NCBI RefSeq assembly: GCF_900110555.1
Contig: NZ_FOEE01000002.1
Coordinates: 124,001 to 188,000, forward strand
Length of the DNA stretch: 64,000 nucleotides
Direction of reading: 5' to 3'
From: Trujillonella endophytica
GTDB taxonomy: Bacteria > Actinomycetota > Actinomycetes > Mycobacteriales > Geodermatophilaceae
The notes beneath the pieces were generated by a model. The model did no database searches. It was given only the letters and a program-made list of their open reading frames with translations, and was not told where the DNA came from. Both the position numbers and the translations under genes were made by a program. Position 1 is the stretch's first letter; the number at the start of each line of letters is the position of its first letter. Positions 1 through 7,923 of this stretch are shown here, piece by piece.

Positions 1-955
1 CCTGCAGCGCGCTCTGCAGCTGCCGGGTCGCCTCGGTCTCCAGCTCGACCGGGGCGTAGGCGATCGAGAAGCTGACCCCCTGGGCCGCCTCGACCGCCGG
101 TGCCGATTGGAGCAGGTCGTTGCCGTAGCCGGTGGCGGCGAGGATGGCCGCCATCTCGATGTCGGCCTGCCTCAGCCCCGTCGCGATGGCCAGGGTGGTG
201 TCGAGGGTGATCGGCAGGTACAGCGCGTCGGCGCCGGAGTCCCGGATGCCGAGGACGATCGCGCCGACGTCACTGCTGCCGAAGGGCACGTCCTTGTTCA
301 CGTAGCCCTCGTCGATCCCGACCGCCGCCGCGGAGTCCACGGCCGCCTGGAGGGCGTTCTGCGAGCTCTCGCTGACCCCGAACGCGGCCCCGCCGATCCT
401 CGTCGCCCCGACGGTGTCCAGGTACTTGCCGATGGTCTCGTACACCGCGCCCGGGTTCTGGATGGGCGTGGCCGGGAACAGGTTGTTGTCGGTCTGCACC
501 CACACCGGGTTCTGGTCCGAGGCGTCACCGAGGACGGGGACGTCCTGGGCCTGGGTGGTCAGGTACTGGGCCGCGCCGAAGGTGAAGGCACTCGCGGACA
601 GCACCGCGTAGACCTCGTCCTGCTGGATCAGCTTCTGGTAGGCCGACAGCGCCCCCGCCGGGCTGGACGCGTCGTCGGCGACGACCACCTCGAAGTCCAC
701 GTCCGAGCACGCGCCGCCCTCGTCGGCGTACGCGGCCAGGCGGGCGTCGACGCCACGTTGCGCCGCGTCGCCGTACGTCGCGGCGGTCGGCCCGGTCAGC
801 GAGGTCACCACACCGATCGTGATGCTGTCCGGGGTGCCACCGGCCCCGCCCCCGCCGCTGTCCCCGCCGTCGGACTCGTCGTCGCCGCCGCAGGCGGCCA
901 TGGCGAGCAGCACGGCGCACGTCGCGCCGATCGCCTTCAGGTTCCTCGTTCGCAT
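1..955 (-). CDS. ABC transporter substrate-binding lipoprotein, branched-chain amino acid type (3' end outside window)
   Basis: Secreted lipoprotein that should capture a small substrate outside the membrane for an ABC importer. The ATG at 955 is followed by two basic residues, a hydrophobic stretch and a lipobox-like M-A-A-C with Cys22, then a Gly/Asp/Ser-rich linker typical of mature lipoprotein N-termini. The body begins with ITIGVVTSLTGPTAATYGDA, the usual opening of the type 1 periplasmic-binding fold (Peripla_BP_6, LivJ-like). GAGGAG lies about 9 nt upstream of the ATG. The reading frame is open to base 1, so roughly 318 codons are visible and the C-terminus is missing. It is the last visible gene of the leftward catabolic operon, which suggests uptake of that pathway's substrate, possibly an organic acid; this is inference. 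Confidence 0.85.
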   Translation of the reverse strand, partial: MRTRNLKAIGATCAVLLAMAACGGDDESDGGDSGGGGAGGTPDSITIGVVTSLTGPTAATYGDAAQRGVDARLAAYADEGGACSDVDFEVVVADDASSPAGALSAYQKLIQQDEVYAVLSASAFTFGAAQYLTTQAQDVPVLGDASDQNPVWVQTDNNLFPATPIQNPGAVYETIGKYLDTVGATRIGGAAFGVSESSQNALQAAVDSAAAVGIDEGYVNKDVPFGSSDVGAIVLGIRDSGADALYLPITLDTTLAIATGLRQADIEMAAILAATGYGNDLLQSAPAVEAAQGVSFSIAYAPVELETEATRQLQSALQ

Positions 956-993
956 GGTCCGTCGTCTCCTCGTCGTCGAGCGAGCGTGATGGG

Positions 994-1021
994 GTGTGCG
1001 GTGTGCGGTGTGCGGTGAGCG
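994..1021. repeat. Tandem heptamer repeat (GTGTGCG, four units)
   Basis: Three exact GTGTGCG units followed by one variant (GTGAGCG) fill most of the gap between the dehydrogenase stop (1058) and the lipoprotein start (955). It could be replication slippage or a structured spacer; no function can be assigned. Confidence 0.6.
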
Positions 1022-1057
1022 GTCGTGCGATGGGGCCCGGGGCCCCGCTCCGGGCGG

Positions 1058-1930
1058 CTACACCCGGGTCTCGGGCAGGTCGGCCATGAAGGCCCACCAG
1101 TACTGGCCCTTGCCGAAGGTGGCCGCCGCGCTGGGGGTGTCCACGCTCCTGGCCAGGGCCTCGGCCAGTGCGAGGTCCTTGACCCCGTTGGCCGCCTGGA
1201 CCTGTCGCTGGGAGAGCTCTGCGCGGTCGGCGGGGGCACGGCCGGCACGCATCCCGATGGCCGTCATGAGCGGCGTCCAGACGCCGTTGCGCTCCATCAC
1301 GGCCCGGACGACGTCGGCCGGCACGGAGGTGAGGGCCGCGAGCCGGAGCGCCTCCTCGGCGACGAGGATCTGCATGAGCGACGTGAGGTTGTTGATGATC
1401 TTCATCGACATCCCCGAGCCCAGCGGTCCGACGCGGATCGTGTCGGTGGCGTAGGCGTCGAGGAGCGGGCGCGCGCGCTCGACGACCACCTCCTCGCCCC
1501 CGACCATCGCGAGGACGAACGGGGCGTCGGCGCCGTCGTACCGGGTCACCGTCACCGCGGCGTCCACGAGGTCGACGCCCCGGACCCGGCACCGGTCCGC
1601 GGCCGCCCGGACGACCTCCGGGGCCACGGTGCTGTGCACCATGAGCAGGCTCCCCGGCGCCAGGACCGGCAGCAGCGCGTCCACGCACTCGTCGACCTGT
1701 TGGGCGGTGCGGACGCAGATGCCGACGACGTCGGCGCCCTTCCCGGCGTCCGCGACGCCCGAGCCCAGCGTCGCCCGGCCGCGGAAACGCTCCAGGACCT
1801 CGGCCGACGCGTCGTACACCGTCAGGTCGCCGACGCCGGCCAGCCGGGCCGCGAGCCGGCCTCCCATGGCGCCCAGTCCGACGAAACCGATCGTCAGCGC
1901 GGTCGTCGGCCCGTTCCCCCGGTCCGTCAC
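1058..1930 (-). CDS. NAD(P)-dependent 3-hydroxyisobutyrate dehydrogenase-like oxidoreductase
   Basis: Member of the beta-hydroxyacid dehydrogenase (6-phosphogluconate dehydrogenase) superfamily, 290 aa, a normal length. It should oxidise a beta-hydroxy acid with NAD(P). An N-terminal Rossmann motif GFVGLGAMGG lies at about residues 15-24. The catalytic-lysine motif GSGMSMKIINN places the conserved Lys at 177. The GTG at 1930 was chosen because it overlaps the upstream SnoaL-fold gene by 4 nt (GTGA), a translational-coupling arrangement; a longer frame to 2365 merely runs through that gene. A second, divergent member of the same family lies two genes upstream (2453-3331), so the operon encodes two. 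The substrate is unknown. Confidence 0.85.
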   Translation of the reverse strand: MTDRGNGPTTALTIGFVGLGAMGGRLAARLAGVGDLTVYDASAEVLERFRGRATLGSGVADAGKGADVVGICVRTAQQVDECVDALLPVLAPGSLLMVHSTVAPEVVRAAADRCRVRGVDLVDAAVTVTRYDGADAPFVLAMVGGEEVVVERARPLLDAYATDTIRVGPLGSGMSMKIINNLTSLMQILVAEEALRLAALTSVPADVVRAVMERNGVWTPLMTAIGMRAGRAPADRAELSQRQVQAANGVKDLALAEALARSVDTPSAAATFGKGQYWWAFMADLPETRV

Positions 1931-2418
1931 GCCGACCCGGCCGTCGCGGTCGGGAGCGTGTTCGGGACCTGATCGAGCCGGATCCGGGTGTTGCGCTTGG
2001 AGCTGATCCGCCACCGGCCGTCGGCGCCCTTGCGGTAGGTCTCCTCGTAGTGGCCGTAGCCCTTGATGCCCTCGGGCTTCCCGGGCATGAGCACGTAGTC
2101 GAACATCGACCAGATGCCCTCCGCCTCGGTGTCGCTGAGGATCGTGATCTCCGGCATGTGCCCGTGGTGGACGGTCATCGCGTCGGCCAGGAACTGCGGG
2201 ACCTGCTCGAGGTAGTCGGCGTTGCTCGTCGGCGGGCGGTTCGCCTCCTGCGGGAGGTGGTGCAGGCAGTCCTCGGTGAACAGGTCCCGCCAGGCCTCCC
2301 AGTCCTTGAGGTCGATGAGCCGGAAGTAGCGGGCCTTGAGCTGCTTGATCTGCTCGATGTCCCACAGCTCCTGCACGAGCTGGGCCGTCGAGCGATCGCC
2401 GTCCGCGGACTGCGACAT
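1927..2418 (-). CDS. SnoaL-like (NTF2-fold) protein
   Basis: A 163-aa protein of the SnoaL/NTF2-like alpha+beta barrel family. The helical opening IEQIKQLKARYFRLIDLKDW and the following LFTEDCLHHL are characteristic. Members include polyketide cyclases, ketosteroid isomerases and small subunits of ring-hydroxylating dioxygenases; many catabolic clusters carry members of unknown activity. It overlaps the downstream dehydrogenase by 4 nt and follows the upstream one closely, so it is part of the same operon. A paralogue sharing the EIKQLKA-Y and KDW-RW-LFT pattern is encoded at 62739-63269. The precise reaction is unknown. Confidence 0.8.
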   Translation of the reverse strand: MSQSADGDRSTAQLVQELWDIEQIKQLKARYFRLIDLKDWEAWRDLFTEDCLHHLPQEANRPPTSNADYLEQVPQFLADAMTVHHGHMPEITILSDTEAEGIWSMFDYVLMPGKPEGIKGYGHYEETYRKGADGRWRISSKRNTRIRLDQVPNTLPTATAGSA

Positions 2419-2452
2419 GGTGGGGTCCTCTCCTGCGCTGCGTGAGTGGTGC

Positions 2453-3331
2453 TCAGTGGTCCTTCATCGCCGTCTGCGCCGGACGGGCGGCAACGGCGCT
2501 CCGGCCGGGTGGGGCTCCCCCGCGCAGGACGCCCTGCTCGACCGCGGCCGAGGACAGCACCCCGCCGATCGCGCCCAGGTCGACGCCGGTGCGCTCGGCG
2601 ATCTCGCGCACTACGAGGACGTCCTTGAGCATCAGCTCGGCCAGGTGGTCGCCGACCGCGGTCACGCCCATCCCCGCGACGATGCCGAGCGCCCGGCTCG
2701 CGCCGCTGCCGTGCTGGACCGCGGCGAGGATGGCGGCCTCGTCGATGCCGAGCTGCCGCGCGACGCGCACGGCGTCGATCGCGAGGCCGACCTGCGACAC
2801 GAACAGGGCGTTGTTGACCAGCTTCACCCGCTGGCCGTTCCCGAGCCCGCCCACCGGCATGACCGGCGACGCGTAGGTCTCCAGCAGCGGCCGGACCTCG
2901 GCCAGGACCCGGTCGTCTCCGCCCACCCACAGGGTGAGCCGGCCCTCGGCGATGTCGTGCGGGCCACCGGACAGCGCCGCGTCCAGGACCCGGGCGCCCC
3001 GGGCGGCACCGGCCTCGGCCAGCACCTGCAGGGTGCCCGGGTCGCAGGTGGTGTGCTGGACGAGGACCGCGCCCTCCGGCATCGCCGCCAGCCCGTCGCC
3101 CTCCCCCAGGAACGCGGCCCGCACCTGCGCGTCGTCGAGCACGACGCAGAACACGACCTCCGCTGCGCGGACGGTCTCGGCCACGGTGCCGGCGCACGTC
3201 AGGCCGTCGGCCTCGGCGGCCGCGCGCGCCTCCGGACGCCGGGCCAGCACGGTGACGGCGTGGCCGGCGGCGACGAGGCGGTCGACGATCGGCCGGCCCA
3301 TCCGGCCGGCCCCGACGAACCCGATCCTCAT
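2453..3331 (-). CDS. NAD(P)-dependent beta-hydroxyacid dehydrogenase
   Basis: A 292-aa beta-hydroxyacid dehydrogenase of 3-hydroxyisobutyrate/tartronate semialdehyde reductase type. The Rossmann start MRIGFVGAGRMG is at residues 1-12, the substrate-binding motif SGGP at 121-124, and the catalytic motif GNGQRVKLVNN with Lys170. The ATG at 3331 overlaps the stop of the glyoxalase-fold gene by 4 nt (ATGA). The presence of all signature residues suggests an active enzyme. With the 1058-1930 gene the operon has two such enzymes, which may act on successive or alternative hydroxy acids. Confidence 0.85.
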   Translation of the reverse strand: MRIGFVGAGRMGRPIVDRLVAAGHAVTVLARRPEARAAAEADGLTCAGTVAETVRAAEVVFCVVLDDAQVRAAFLGEGDGLAAMPEGAVLVQHTTCDPGTLQVLAEAGAARGARVLDAALSGGPHDIAEGRLTLWVGGDDRVLAEVRPLLETYASPVMPVGGLGNGQRVKLVNNALFVSQVGLAIDAVRVARQLGIDEAAILAAVQHGSGASRALGIVAGMGVTAVGDHLAELMLKDVLVVREIAERTGVDLGAIGGVLSSAAVEQGVLRGGAPPGRSAVAARPAQTAMKDH

Positions 3332-3801
3332 GCCGGTGCCGACCAGCCCGCTTCACTGCCCGCCCGCATCGTGGAGGAGACGAGCTCCACGAAGATGCCC
3401 TGCGGCCCGCGGTGGAAGGCGACCGAGGCGACCGGGTCGTCGGGGAACGGGAAGAGCCGGGCCTCCTCCTCGTAGCCGGCCGCGGTGAGCCGCCGGGAGT
3501 CCGCCATCGGGTCGTCGGACCAGAACCCGAGGTGATGCATCCCGCCCCCGGCGCGCCAGAACGTGTCCGGCTTCTGCACCGTCAGCTCCACCCGCACCGG
3601 GCCGCTGGTGGCGAAGACCGAGTCGAACCTCAGCGTCCGCCGCGTCCCCCGCAGCTCCACCGGGAACTCGGCCTTCCGGCGCTGACCCCACTGGACGCCG
3701 AAGAGGGCGCCGTACTCCTCCATCGCGGCGCCGACGTCCTCGACCACGATCCCCACGTGGTACGGCTCCCCGTTGAGCACATTCCTGACCTCGTCGAGCA
3801 C
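3328..3801 (-). CDS. Glyoxalase/VOC-family metalloprotein
   Basis: A 157-aa vicinal-oxygen-chelate protein made of two beta-alpha-beta modules. Likely metal ligands are visible at the usual places: His15 (PYHVGIV), Glu72 (VRVELTV), His90 (GMHHLGFW) and Glu139 (GIFVELVS), a pattern also seen in methylmalonyl-CoA epimerase and glyoxalase I relatives. It is the first gene of the leftward operon, behind the promoter at 3875-3904. In an acyl-CoA/hydroxyacid operon an epimerase or lyase role is plausible, but the substrate cannot be read from the sequence. Confidence 0.8.
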   Translation of the reverse strand: MLDEVRNVLNGEPYHVGIVVEDVGAAMEEYGALFGVQWGQRRKAEFPVELRGTRRTLRFDSVFATSGPVRVELTVQKPDTFWRAGGGMHHLGFWSDDPMADSRRLTAAGYEEEARLFPFPDDPVASVAFHRGPQGIFVELVSSTMRAGSEAGWSAPA

Positions 3802-3874
3802 GGGAACTCCTCCGGTCGGGACACCGGTACGACGGGTCGGACCCGATCGACACGGCTGGATGGACTGGGTCCAG

Positions 3875-3904
3875 ACCGTAGATCGGGTCTAACGAGAGCG
3901 TCAA
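3875..3904 (-). promoter_or_regulatory. Sigma70-type promoter with embedded operator-like palindrome
   Basis: On the minus strand a TTGACG -35 box (3899-3904) is separated by 18 nt from a TACGGT -10 box (3875-3880), about 75 nt before the VOC gene start. The palindrome TAGACCCGATCTA (3879-3891) lies in the spacer and touches the -10. The arm GACCCGATC recurs inverted at 3840-3848. This geometry suits repression by a TetR-type protein, most simply the one encoded just upstream (3927-4520). The assignment is inference. Confidence 0.55.
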
Positions 3905-3926
3905 GGTTTCCCGACGGGTCCCACCG

Positions 3927-4520
3927 CTACCCCGTCGCCGGCGACAGCTGTACCGACAGGCGGTCGAACGTGTCGGCGAGCTCGACCGCGAAGGGGCGGG
4001 CCGGGCTCGGCGTCCACTGCACGTGCGCGGTGTCGGACACGATCAGTGCGACGTTCAGCAGCAGCGCCGCGTCGCGCTCGGCTCCCGGGGCGGTCCGCCG
4101 TCCGACGAATTCCCGCAGGTCGACGTAGAACGGGTGCGTGTGACCGGCCGAGTGGGCGTGCAGCTCGGGTGACCGGTCGTACAGCGCCCGCACCTTGAGC
4201 GCCTGGTCCGCGGAGAGCGCGGCGAAGTCGACCAGGATCGCGACGAGGGAGTCCCACAGCTCCTCGTCCGCCGGCCGGTCGAACAGCCCCGACCAGGCCT
4301 CCCGATCCCCCGGCGCGGGGTCCTGGATCACGGCCAGCTTGCTCGCGAAGTAGTTGAAGAACGTCGCGCGGGAGACGCCCGCCGCGGCGGCGATGTCCTC
4401 GACGCTCACCGCGTCGAAGCCGCGCTCGGCGATCAGCCGGTACGCCGCCTCGCGGATGGCCAGCCAGGTCTCCCGGCGCATCCGCTCGCGGACGGGGACG
4501 ACCGGCTCAGGCGCGCTCAC
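3927..4520 (-). CDS. TetR-family transcriptional regulator
   Basis: A 197-aa one-component repressor. The helix-turn-helix occupies roughly residues 38-61 (VSVEDIAAAAGVSRATFFNYF), with a typical preceding helix. The C-terminal ligand domain is diverged and gives no hint of the inducer. It points in the same direction as the VOC-led operon and ends 126 nt before it, so it may be a separate unit that controls the promoter at 3875-3904 through the palindrome there. It lies next to the integrative-element boundary but looks like part of the chromosomal catabolic locus. Confidence 0.85.
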   Translation of the reverse strand: MSAPEPVVPVRERMRRETWLAIREAAYRLIAERGFDAVSVEDIAAAAGVSRATFFNYFASKLAVIQDPAPGDREAWSGLFDRPADEELWDSLVAILVDFAALSADQALKVRALYDRSPELHAHSAGHTHPFYVDLREFVGRRTAPGAERDAALLLNVALIVSDTAHVQWTPSPARPFAVELADTFDRLSVQLSPATG

Positions 4521-4690
4521 CGGGGCATCATCCCGTGCCGCCGCGCCCTCGTCCGCAGCGAATGCGTCGACGGCAGCCCCGAGCGCTGGTCACCTGGCCT
4601 CGACGGTGCCGAGCCCGGCAGAATCTGCGTCGCTCGTTCGTCGTACGGGGCCTCGGCCGAGCGGCGCTCGAGCGTCTGACCTGCGGAGAT

Positions 4691-4725
4691 GCTCCCCCGA
4701 CTGGACTCGAACCAGTAACCCTGCG
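4691..4725 (-). mobile_element. Attachment site: 3' fragment of a tRNA-Asn gene
   Basis: Read on the minus strand, this stretch gives the anticodon-stem 3' arm, variable loop, T arm (TACTGGTTCGAGTCCAGT) and 3' acceptor strand of an actinobacterial tRNA-Asn. The bases that should form the 5' half are absent and replaced by unrelated sequence. A bare tRNA 3' end 155 nt from an integrase gene is the signature of an att core. By the standard model, the intact tRNA should lie at the far end of the element at higher coordinates; no second copy was seen in this window. Confidence 0.7.
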
Positions 4726-4879
4726 ATTGTCCGGTCGCACCTGTCCGGTACGCACCGCATCGTCCCATGACTAGCCTCTGACCACTGCATATGTCGAGCC
4801 ATCCAAGCCGTTGTGGACCTTTGCGCTCTCCTGTTGACCCTCATTTCATGCGGGTAAAGTGTGGGTAAGCTGCGGGCCC

Positions 4880-6022
4880 ATGGGGCGACCACCGCTTGAG
4901 CTGGGCACCTACGGCACCATCCGCTTCTACAACACCGACACCGGCTACCGAGCCTGCACAACGGCACGCGACTACGACGGCCGGACGCGGGCTGTGGAAC
5001 GGCACGGCAAGACCAAGGCGGCGGCCGAGCGAGCGCTCAAGGCGGCGCTACGGGACCGCGCCGGTGACCACGCGAACGGTGACATCACCGCCAGCTCCCG
5101 GGTGTCGACACTGGCCGAGGCCTGGTACGCCGCGTTGACCGACCTCTCCCCCGTCACCATGCAGGCCTACCGGGCCCGGCTGGACCGACAGATCCTGCCC
5201 AGGCTGGGACAGCTGAGGGTGCGGGAGCTGAGCGTCGGCAACCTCGACCGGCATCTGAGAGGCATCACCGACCAGCATGGAGTAGCGACAGCTCGGATGT
5301 GTCGATCGGTGCTGTCGGGCATGTGCACGCTGGCTGCCCGTCACGACGCTCTTGCTCAGAATCCGGTGCGAGCCCTCGGTCCGGTGAACAGCAGAGCCAA
5401 GAAGGCGCCGCGGGCGCTGACCGTGCCGCAGCTGCGCCAGCTGCGCGCCGCCCTGACCTACGACGACCGGGCCATCGCCCGGGATGTGCCTGACCTGGTC
5501 GCCTTCCTCATGGCCACCGGGCTGCGCATCGGCGAGGCCTGCGGTCTGGCCTGGGACGCCGTCGACCTCGAGGTCGGCACCATCCACGTGCGGGCCGCCG
5601 CCGTCCGCGTCCGCGGCCAGGGGCTGGTGGTCAAGTCGACCAAGACCGACGCCGGGCACCGCACCCTGGTGCTGCCGCGCTGGTGCACCGCGATGCTGCG
5701 TGACCGAGCCGAACGCCTGCACGCCACCGGCGCCGACAGCGGGAGCCGACCGGTCTTCCCGGCTCCGCTGGGCGGCTGGCGGGACCCCTCCAACACCCAG
5801 GCCGACCTGCGGGAAGCTTTTGCCACCGCCGGCTTCGACTGGGTCACCTCGCACGCCTTCCGCAAGACCGTGGCAACCCTCATGGACCAAGCCGGGCTTT
5901 CCTCCAGGGCGGCCGCCGACCAGCTGGGCCACGCCAACACGTCGATGACCACCGACGTCTACTTCGGCCGGAAGGTCGCCACCACCGGCGCCGCCGCAGT
6001 TCTAGAGGCGTTGAGCTCCTGA
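4880..6022 (+). CDS. Tyrosine recombinase / phage-type integrase
   Basis: Site-specific recombinase, 380 aa from the ATG at 4880 (a 7-residue longer start at 4859 is possible). An N-terminal arm-binding region precedes a SAM-like core-binding domain at about residues 70-165 (VSTLAEAWYAALTDLSPVT onward). The C-terminal catalytic domain carries the expected set: Arg216 in GLRIGEA, His325 and Arg328 in SHAFRKT, His351 in LGHAN, and nucleophile Tyr361 in DVYFGR. All are intact, so the enzyme could be active. It sits beside the tRNA-Asn fragment, which is presumably its target. Similar integrases serve actinobacterial integrative elements and prophages. Confidence 0.95.
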   Translation: MGRPPLELGTYGTIRFYNTDTGYRACTTARDYDGRTRAVERHGKTKAAAERALKAALRDRAGDHANGDITASSRVSTLAEAWYAALTDLSPVTMQAYRARLDRQILPRLGQLRVRELSVGNLDRHLRGITDQHGVATARMCRSVLSGMCTLAARHDALAQNPVRALGPVNSRAKKAPRALTVPQLRQLRAALTYDDRAIARDVPDLVAFLMATGLRIGEACGLAWDAVDLEVGTIHVRAAAVRVRGQGLVVKSTKTDAGHRTLVLPRWCTAMLRDRAERLHATGADSGSRPVFPAPLGGWRDPSNTQADLREAFATAGFDWVTSHAFRKTVATLMDQAGLSSRAAADQLGHANTSMTTDVYFGRKVATTGAAAVLEALSS

Positions 6023-6504
6023 CCTGAGAAGACGCCCATGGACGTCGGCTCTCACGCAGAAGCAACAGTCCTCACCGATCAAGCTGTTGAGGCGCAAGCA
6101 GCAGCACGGCGGTGCCCCCAGCAGCGCGCGTACGTCTCCACGCACTCCGGCGCAGCTGGTGACAAGAAAACAGAGCCTCGGCCCCCAAGGACCTCCCAAG
6201 TGCCCCTTCGTTTGCCTCAACTGGACGTCGCGGGGCACGTCGACGCGGCGGCGTTCCTCGAAGACGCGGATGTGAGCCGGCACTTGCGTCATCGTCCGCC
6301 GATCGAGGGGTCCACATCGAGCGAGGAGTCTCGGACAATCCAGCACTGCCGTGCAATTGAGCACAGCTGGCGGCAGTGGCGTTTGCCTCGATGCGTGAGC
6401 CGGACTCCGGCGCATTGCGACGTGCGTCACCGAGGACTTCTGACCCGGTTCGTCGGGCGCTGCGACGGGAACCATCGCCGGACAGCCAAAGCCTGGGGGA
6501 AGTC
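6023..6504. other. Intergenic stretch in the integrative segment, no recognisable gene
   Basis: Several short open frames occur on both strands, but none has a convincing start, ribosome-binding site or familiar motif. The base composition is a little less GC-skewed than the neighbouring chromosome. It probably represents decayed element DNA. Confidence 0.5.
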
Positions 6505-6663
6505 GTGAGCGAGCTGATTACGTGGGAGCGGTGTCCGCACTGCGGGGACACTGCGGCTGTCGGGTGGGACCGCGAGCAACCGGTCGAACTCGACTGCGTG
6601 CGCGAGTGTTCGGTACCCCAGGAGCGCATCGCTGAACTGCTGGAAACAGCGCTGCGCGCTTAG
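6505..6663 (+). CDS. Small zinc-ribbon protein
   Basis: A 52-aa protein starting at GTG 6505, chosen because GGGGGAAG precedes it at good spacing; the longer open frame upstream looks non-coding. It contains C-x2-C-G-D (Cys10, Cys13), then VGWD and Cys31, Cys35, suggesting one metal-binding knuckle followed by a short amphipathic helix. The CGD...VGW pattern resembles a repeat in the endonuclease VII-like protein at 6949-7923, hinting at a common origin within the element. Its stop overlaps the convergent Lsr2-like gene by 4 nt. Function unknown. Confidence 0.5.
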   Translation: MSELITWERCPHCGDTAAVGWDREQPVELDCVRECSVPQERIAELLETALRA

Positions 6664-6845
6664 CCTCGGACAGGGAGACTGTCGGCCGCGCGGAACGCCT
6701 CGAGCATCTCGGCTTTTGTTCGGCCCCGCGGGCTCACCGTCATCCCGTTCGATGCTGCCCAGGCGCGGATCGTCGCGAGATTCGTGTCGGTCACAGTGCG
6801 GTGCACCCGACCCTTGGTGGAGGAGCGGGCCTCGTTTCGAGACAC
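6660..6845 (-). CDS. Lsr2-like C-terminal DNA-binding domain protein (61 aa)
   Basis: The protein is essentially the Lsr2 DNA-binding domain: IRAWAASNGMTVSPRGR at about residues 26-42, followed by AEMLEAFRAA. In Lsr2 this domain binds AT-rich DNA through an R-G-R minor-groove hook, and SPRGR is preserved here. The N-terminal oligomerisation domain of Lsr2 is missing; only a short basic leader precedes the domain. Such mini-Lsr2 proteins occur on actinobacterial phages and integrative elements, where they could silence the element or interfere with host Lsr2. The start is uncertain because no strong ribosome-binding site is visible. Confidence 0.6.
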   Translation of the reverse strand: MSRNEARSSTKGRVHRTVTDTNLATIRAWAASNGMTVSPRGRTKAEMLEAFRAADSLPVRG

Positions 6846-6948
6846 CGACCTCGCGAGCCCGTCGACGTACTTCGCGAAGCATTTGCGTCGCTCCGCGGCG
6901 TGGGCCTCACACAGCCCTGGTGATCGATATAGCGACCGTCGCAGCGAC

Positions 6949-7923
6949 TCAGGAATCCTCCTGAGTCAACCGAGCAGCGTGAAAGGTCACGTACTCGATC
7001 GCTGCCAGCATGATTTTCGGGTCATCCCGAAGATGGCCGATGCCCGCGTTGCAGAGGTTGCAGAGCAAGGCGCGGACTCGTCCGGTCCCGTGGTCGTGGT
7101 CGATGACTAGCGCGCCATCACCGTCCGCCCGGGCACTGGTGCCGCCACAGATGGCACAGACGCCACCTTGGGCCTCCTTCATCTCCTCGTACTCCTCGGG
7201 AGTCAACCCGTACTGCAGCAGACGTCGGCGTCGCCGCTCGGCGTCCGCGTGCCGGCGCTTGCGTGCCGGGCTCTTGCAGACGAAGTACTGCCCCGACTGG
7301 TTCCACCCCACCGGCACGTCGCCGCACTGGCTGCACTCACCGCGCATGGCTGCGCCGTCAACGTTGCGGATGCGGTGCCACTTCTTGGAAGCGAACTTGT
7401 CAGCGATGTCTTCGCGAGCCGCGTAGTTCTCGTCGCTGATCTCGTCTGACCGGGCGCCGCAGCGCCAACCACGCCCGGCCTTTGTCCCGGTCGCGTAGAT
7501 GTGGACCGGCCCGCACTCCCTGCAGACCGCCTTTCGCGCTTCGGGGTCTACCTCGCTGAGCAGGTGGTACGGCGCTCGTCCACCCGACACCCGTCGCTCC
7601 CGAGTCGCCGCCGTTTTGATCGTTGACTTGCACTCCTTACATGGCTGACTTACCGCCTGCACGCCGTTGCCGGCGTGGAAGGCAGTTCCGGGCAGCACCC
7701 GGGAACAGCGCGTGCAGCCGAAGGTCTCGAGCTGGCGCCGCTCGGCCATGCACTGCAGGCACGTTCCTGTTCGCCCCTGACCGCCGCGGTCCCTCACTGC
7801 GAACGCATCGAGCGGCTTCGACTCACGGCAGCGAGCGCACCGCTTGACCGGCGCAGGTCGGGCTGGGCCATCCGGTGACCGGTCCCGAGGCAGCCGTGTG
7901 TGCCCGCTGTCGGAATCTGTCAT
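6949..7923 (-). CDS. Endonuclease VII-family (His-Me finger) nuclease with multiple zinc ribbons
   Basis: A 324-aa protein with two parts. Residues 1-220 contain successive CxxC knuckles: Cys29/32 with 55/58, Cys70/73 with 95/98, Cys134/137 with 155, and Cys197/200 with 216. After a basic linker (230-240), residues 240-310 match recombination endonuclease VII: YGLTPEEYEEM, then C256-A-I-C259, VIDHDHGTGRVRALLCNLCN with the His276/His278 active-site segment and Cys288/291. The nuclease core looks intact. Phage T4 endonuclease VII resolves branched DNA; relatives on phages and integrative elements are often homing or packaging-associated nucleases. The long zinc-ribbon N-terminus is unusual and could be a DNA-recognition module. 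Confidence 0.8.
   Translation of the reverse strand: MTDSDSGHTRLPRDRSPDGPARPAPVKRCARCRESKPLDAFAVRDRGGQGRTGTCLQCMAERRQLETFGCTRCSRVLPGTAFHAGNGVQAVSQPCKECKSTIKTAATRERRVSGGRAPYHLLSEVDPEARKAVCRECGPVHIYATGTKAGRGWRCGARSDEISDENYAAREDIADKFASKKWHRIRNVDGAAMRGECSQCGDVPVGWNQSGQYFVCKSPARKRRHADAERRRRRLLQYGLTPEEYEEMKEAQGGVCAICGGTSARADGDGALVIDHDHGTGRVRALLCNLCNAGIGHLRDDPKIMLAAIEYVTFHAARLTQEDS

Noticed and set aside
525-1688. Long minus-strand open frame crossing the lipoprotein and dehydrogenase genes
   Set aside because: It is Arg/Gly/Pro-rich, has no motifs and is in another frame of two well-supported genes.
4691-4770. A complete tRNA gene
   Set aside because: Only the 3' half of tRNA-Asn pairs; no 5' acceptor, D arm or anticodon arm is present.
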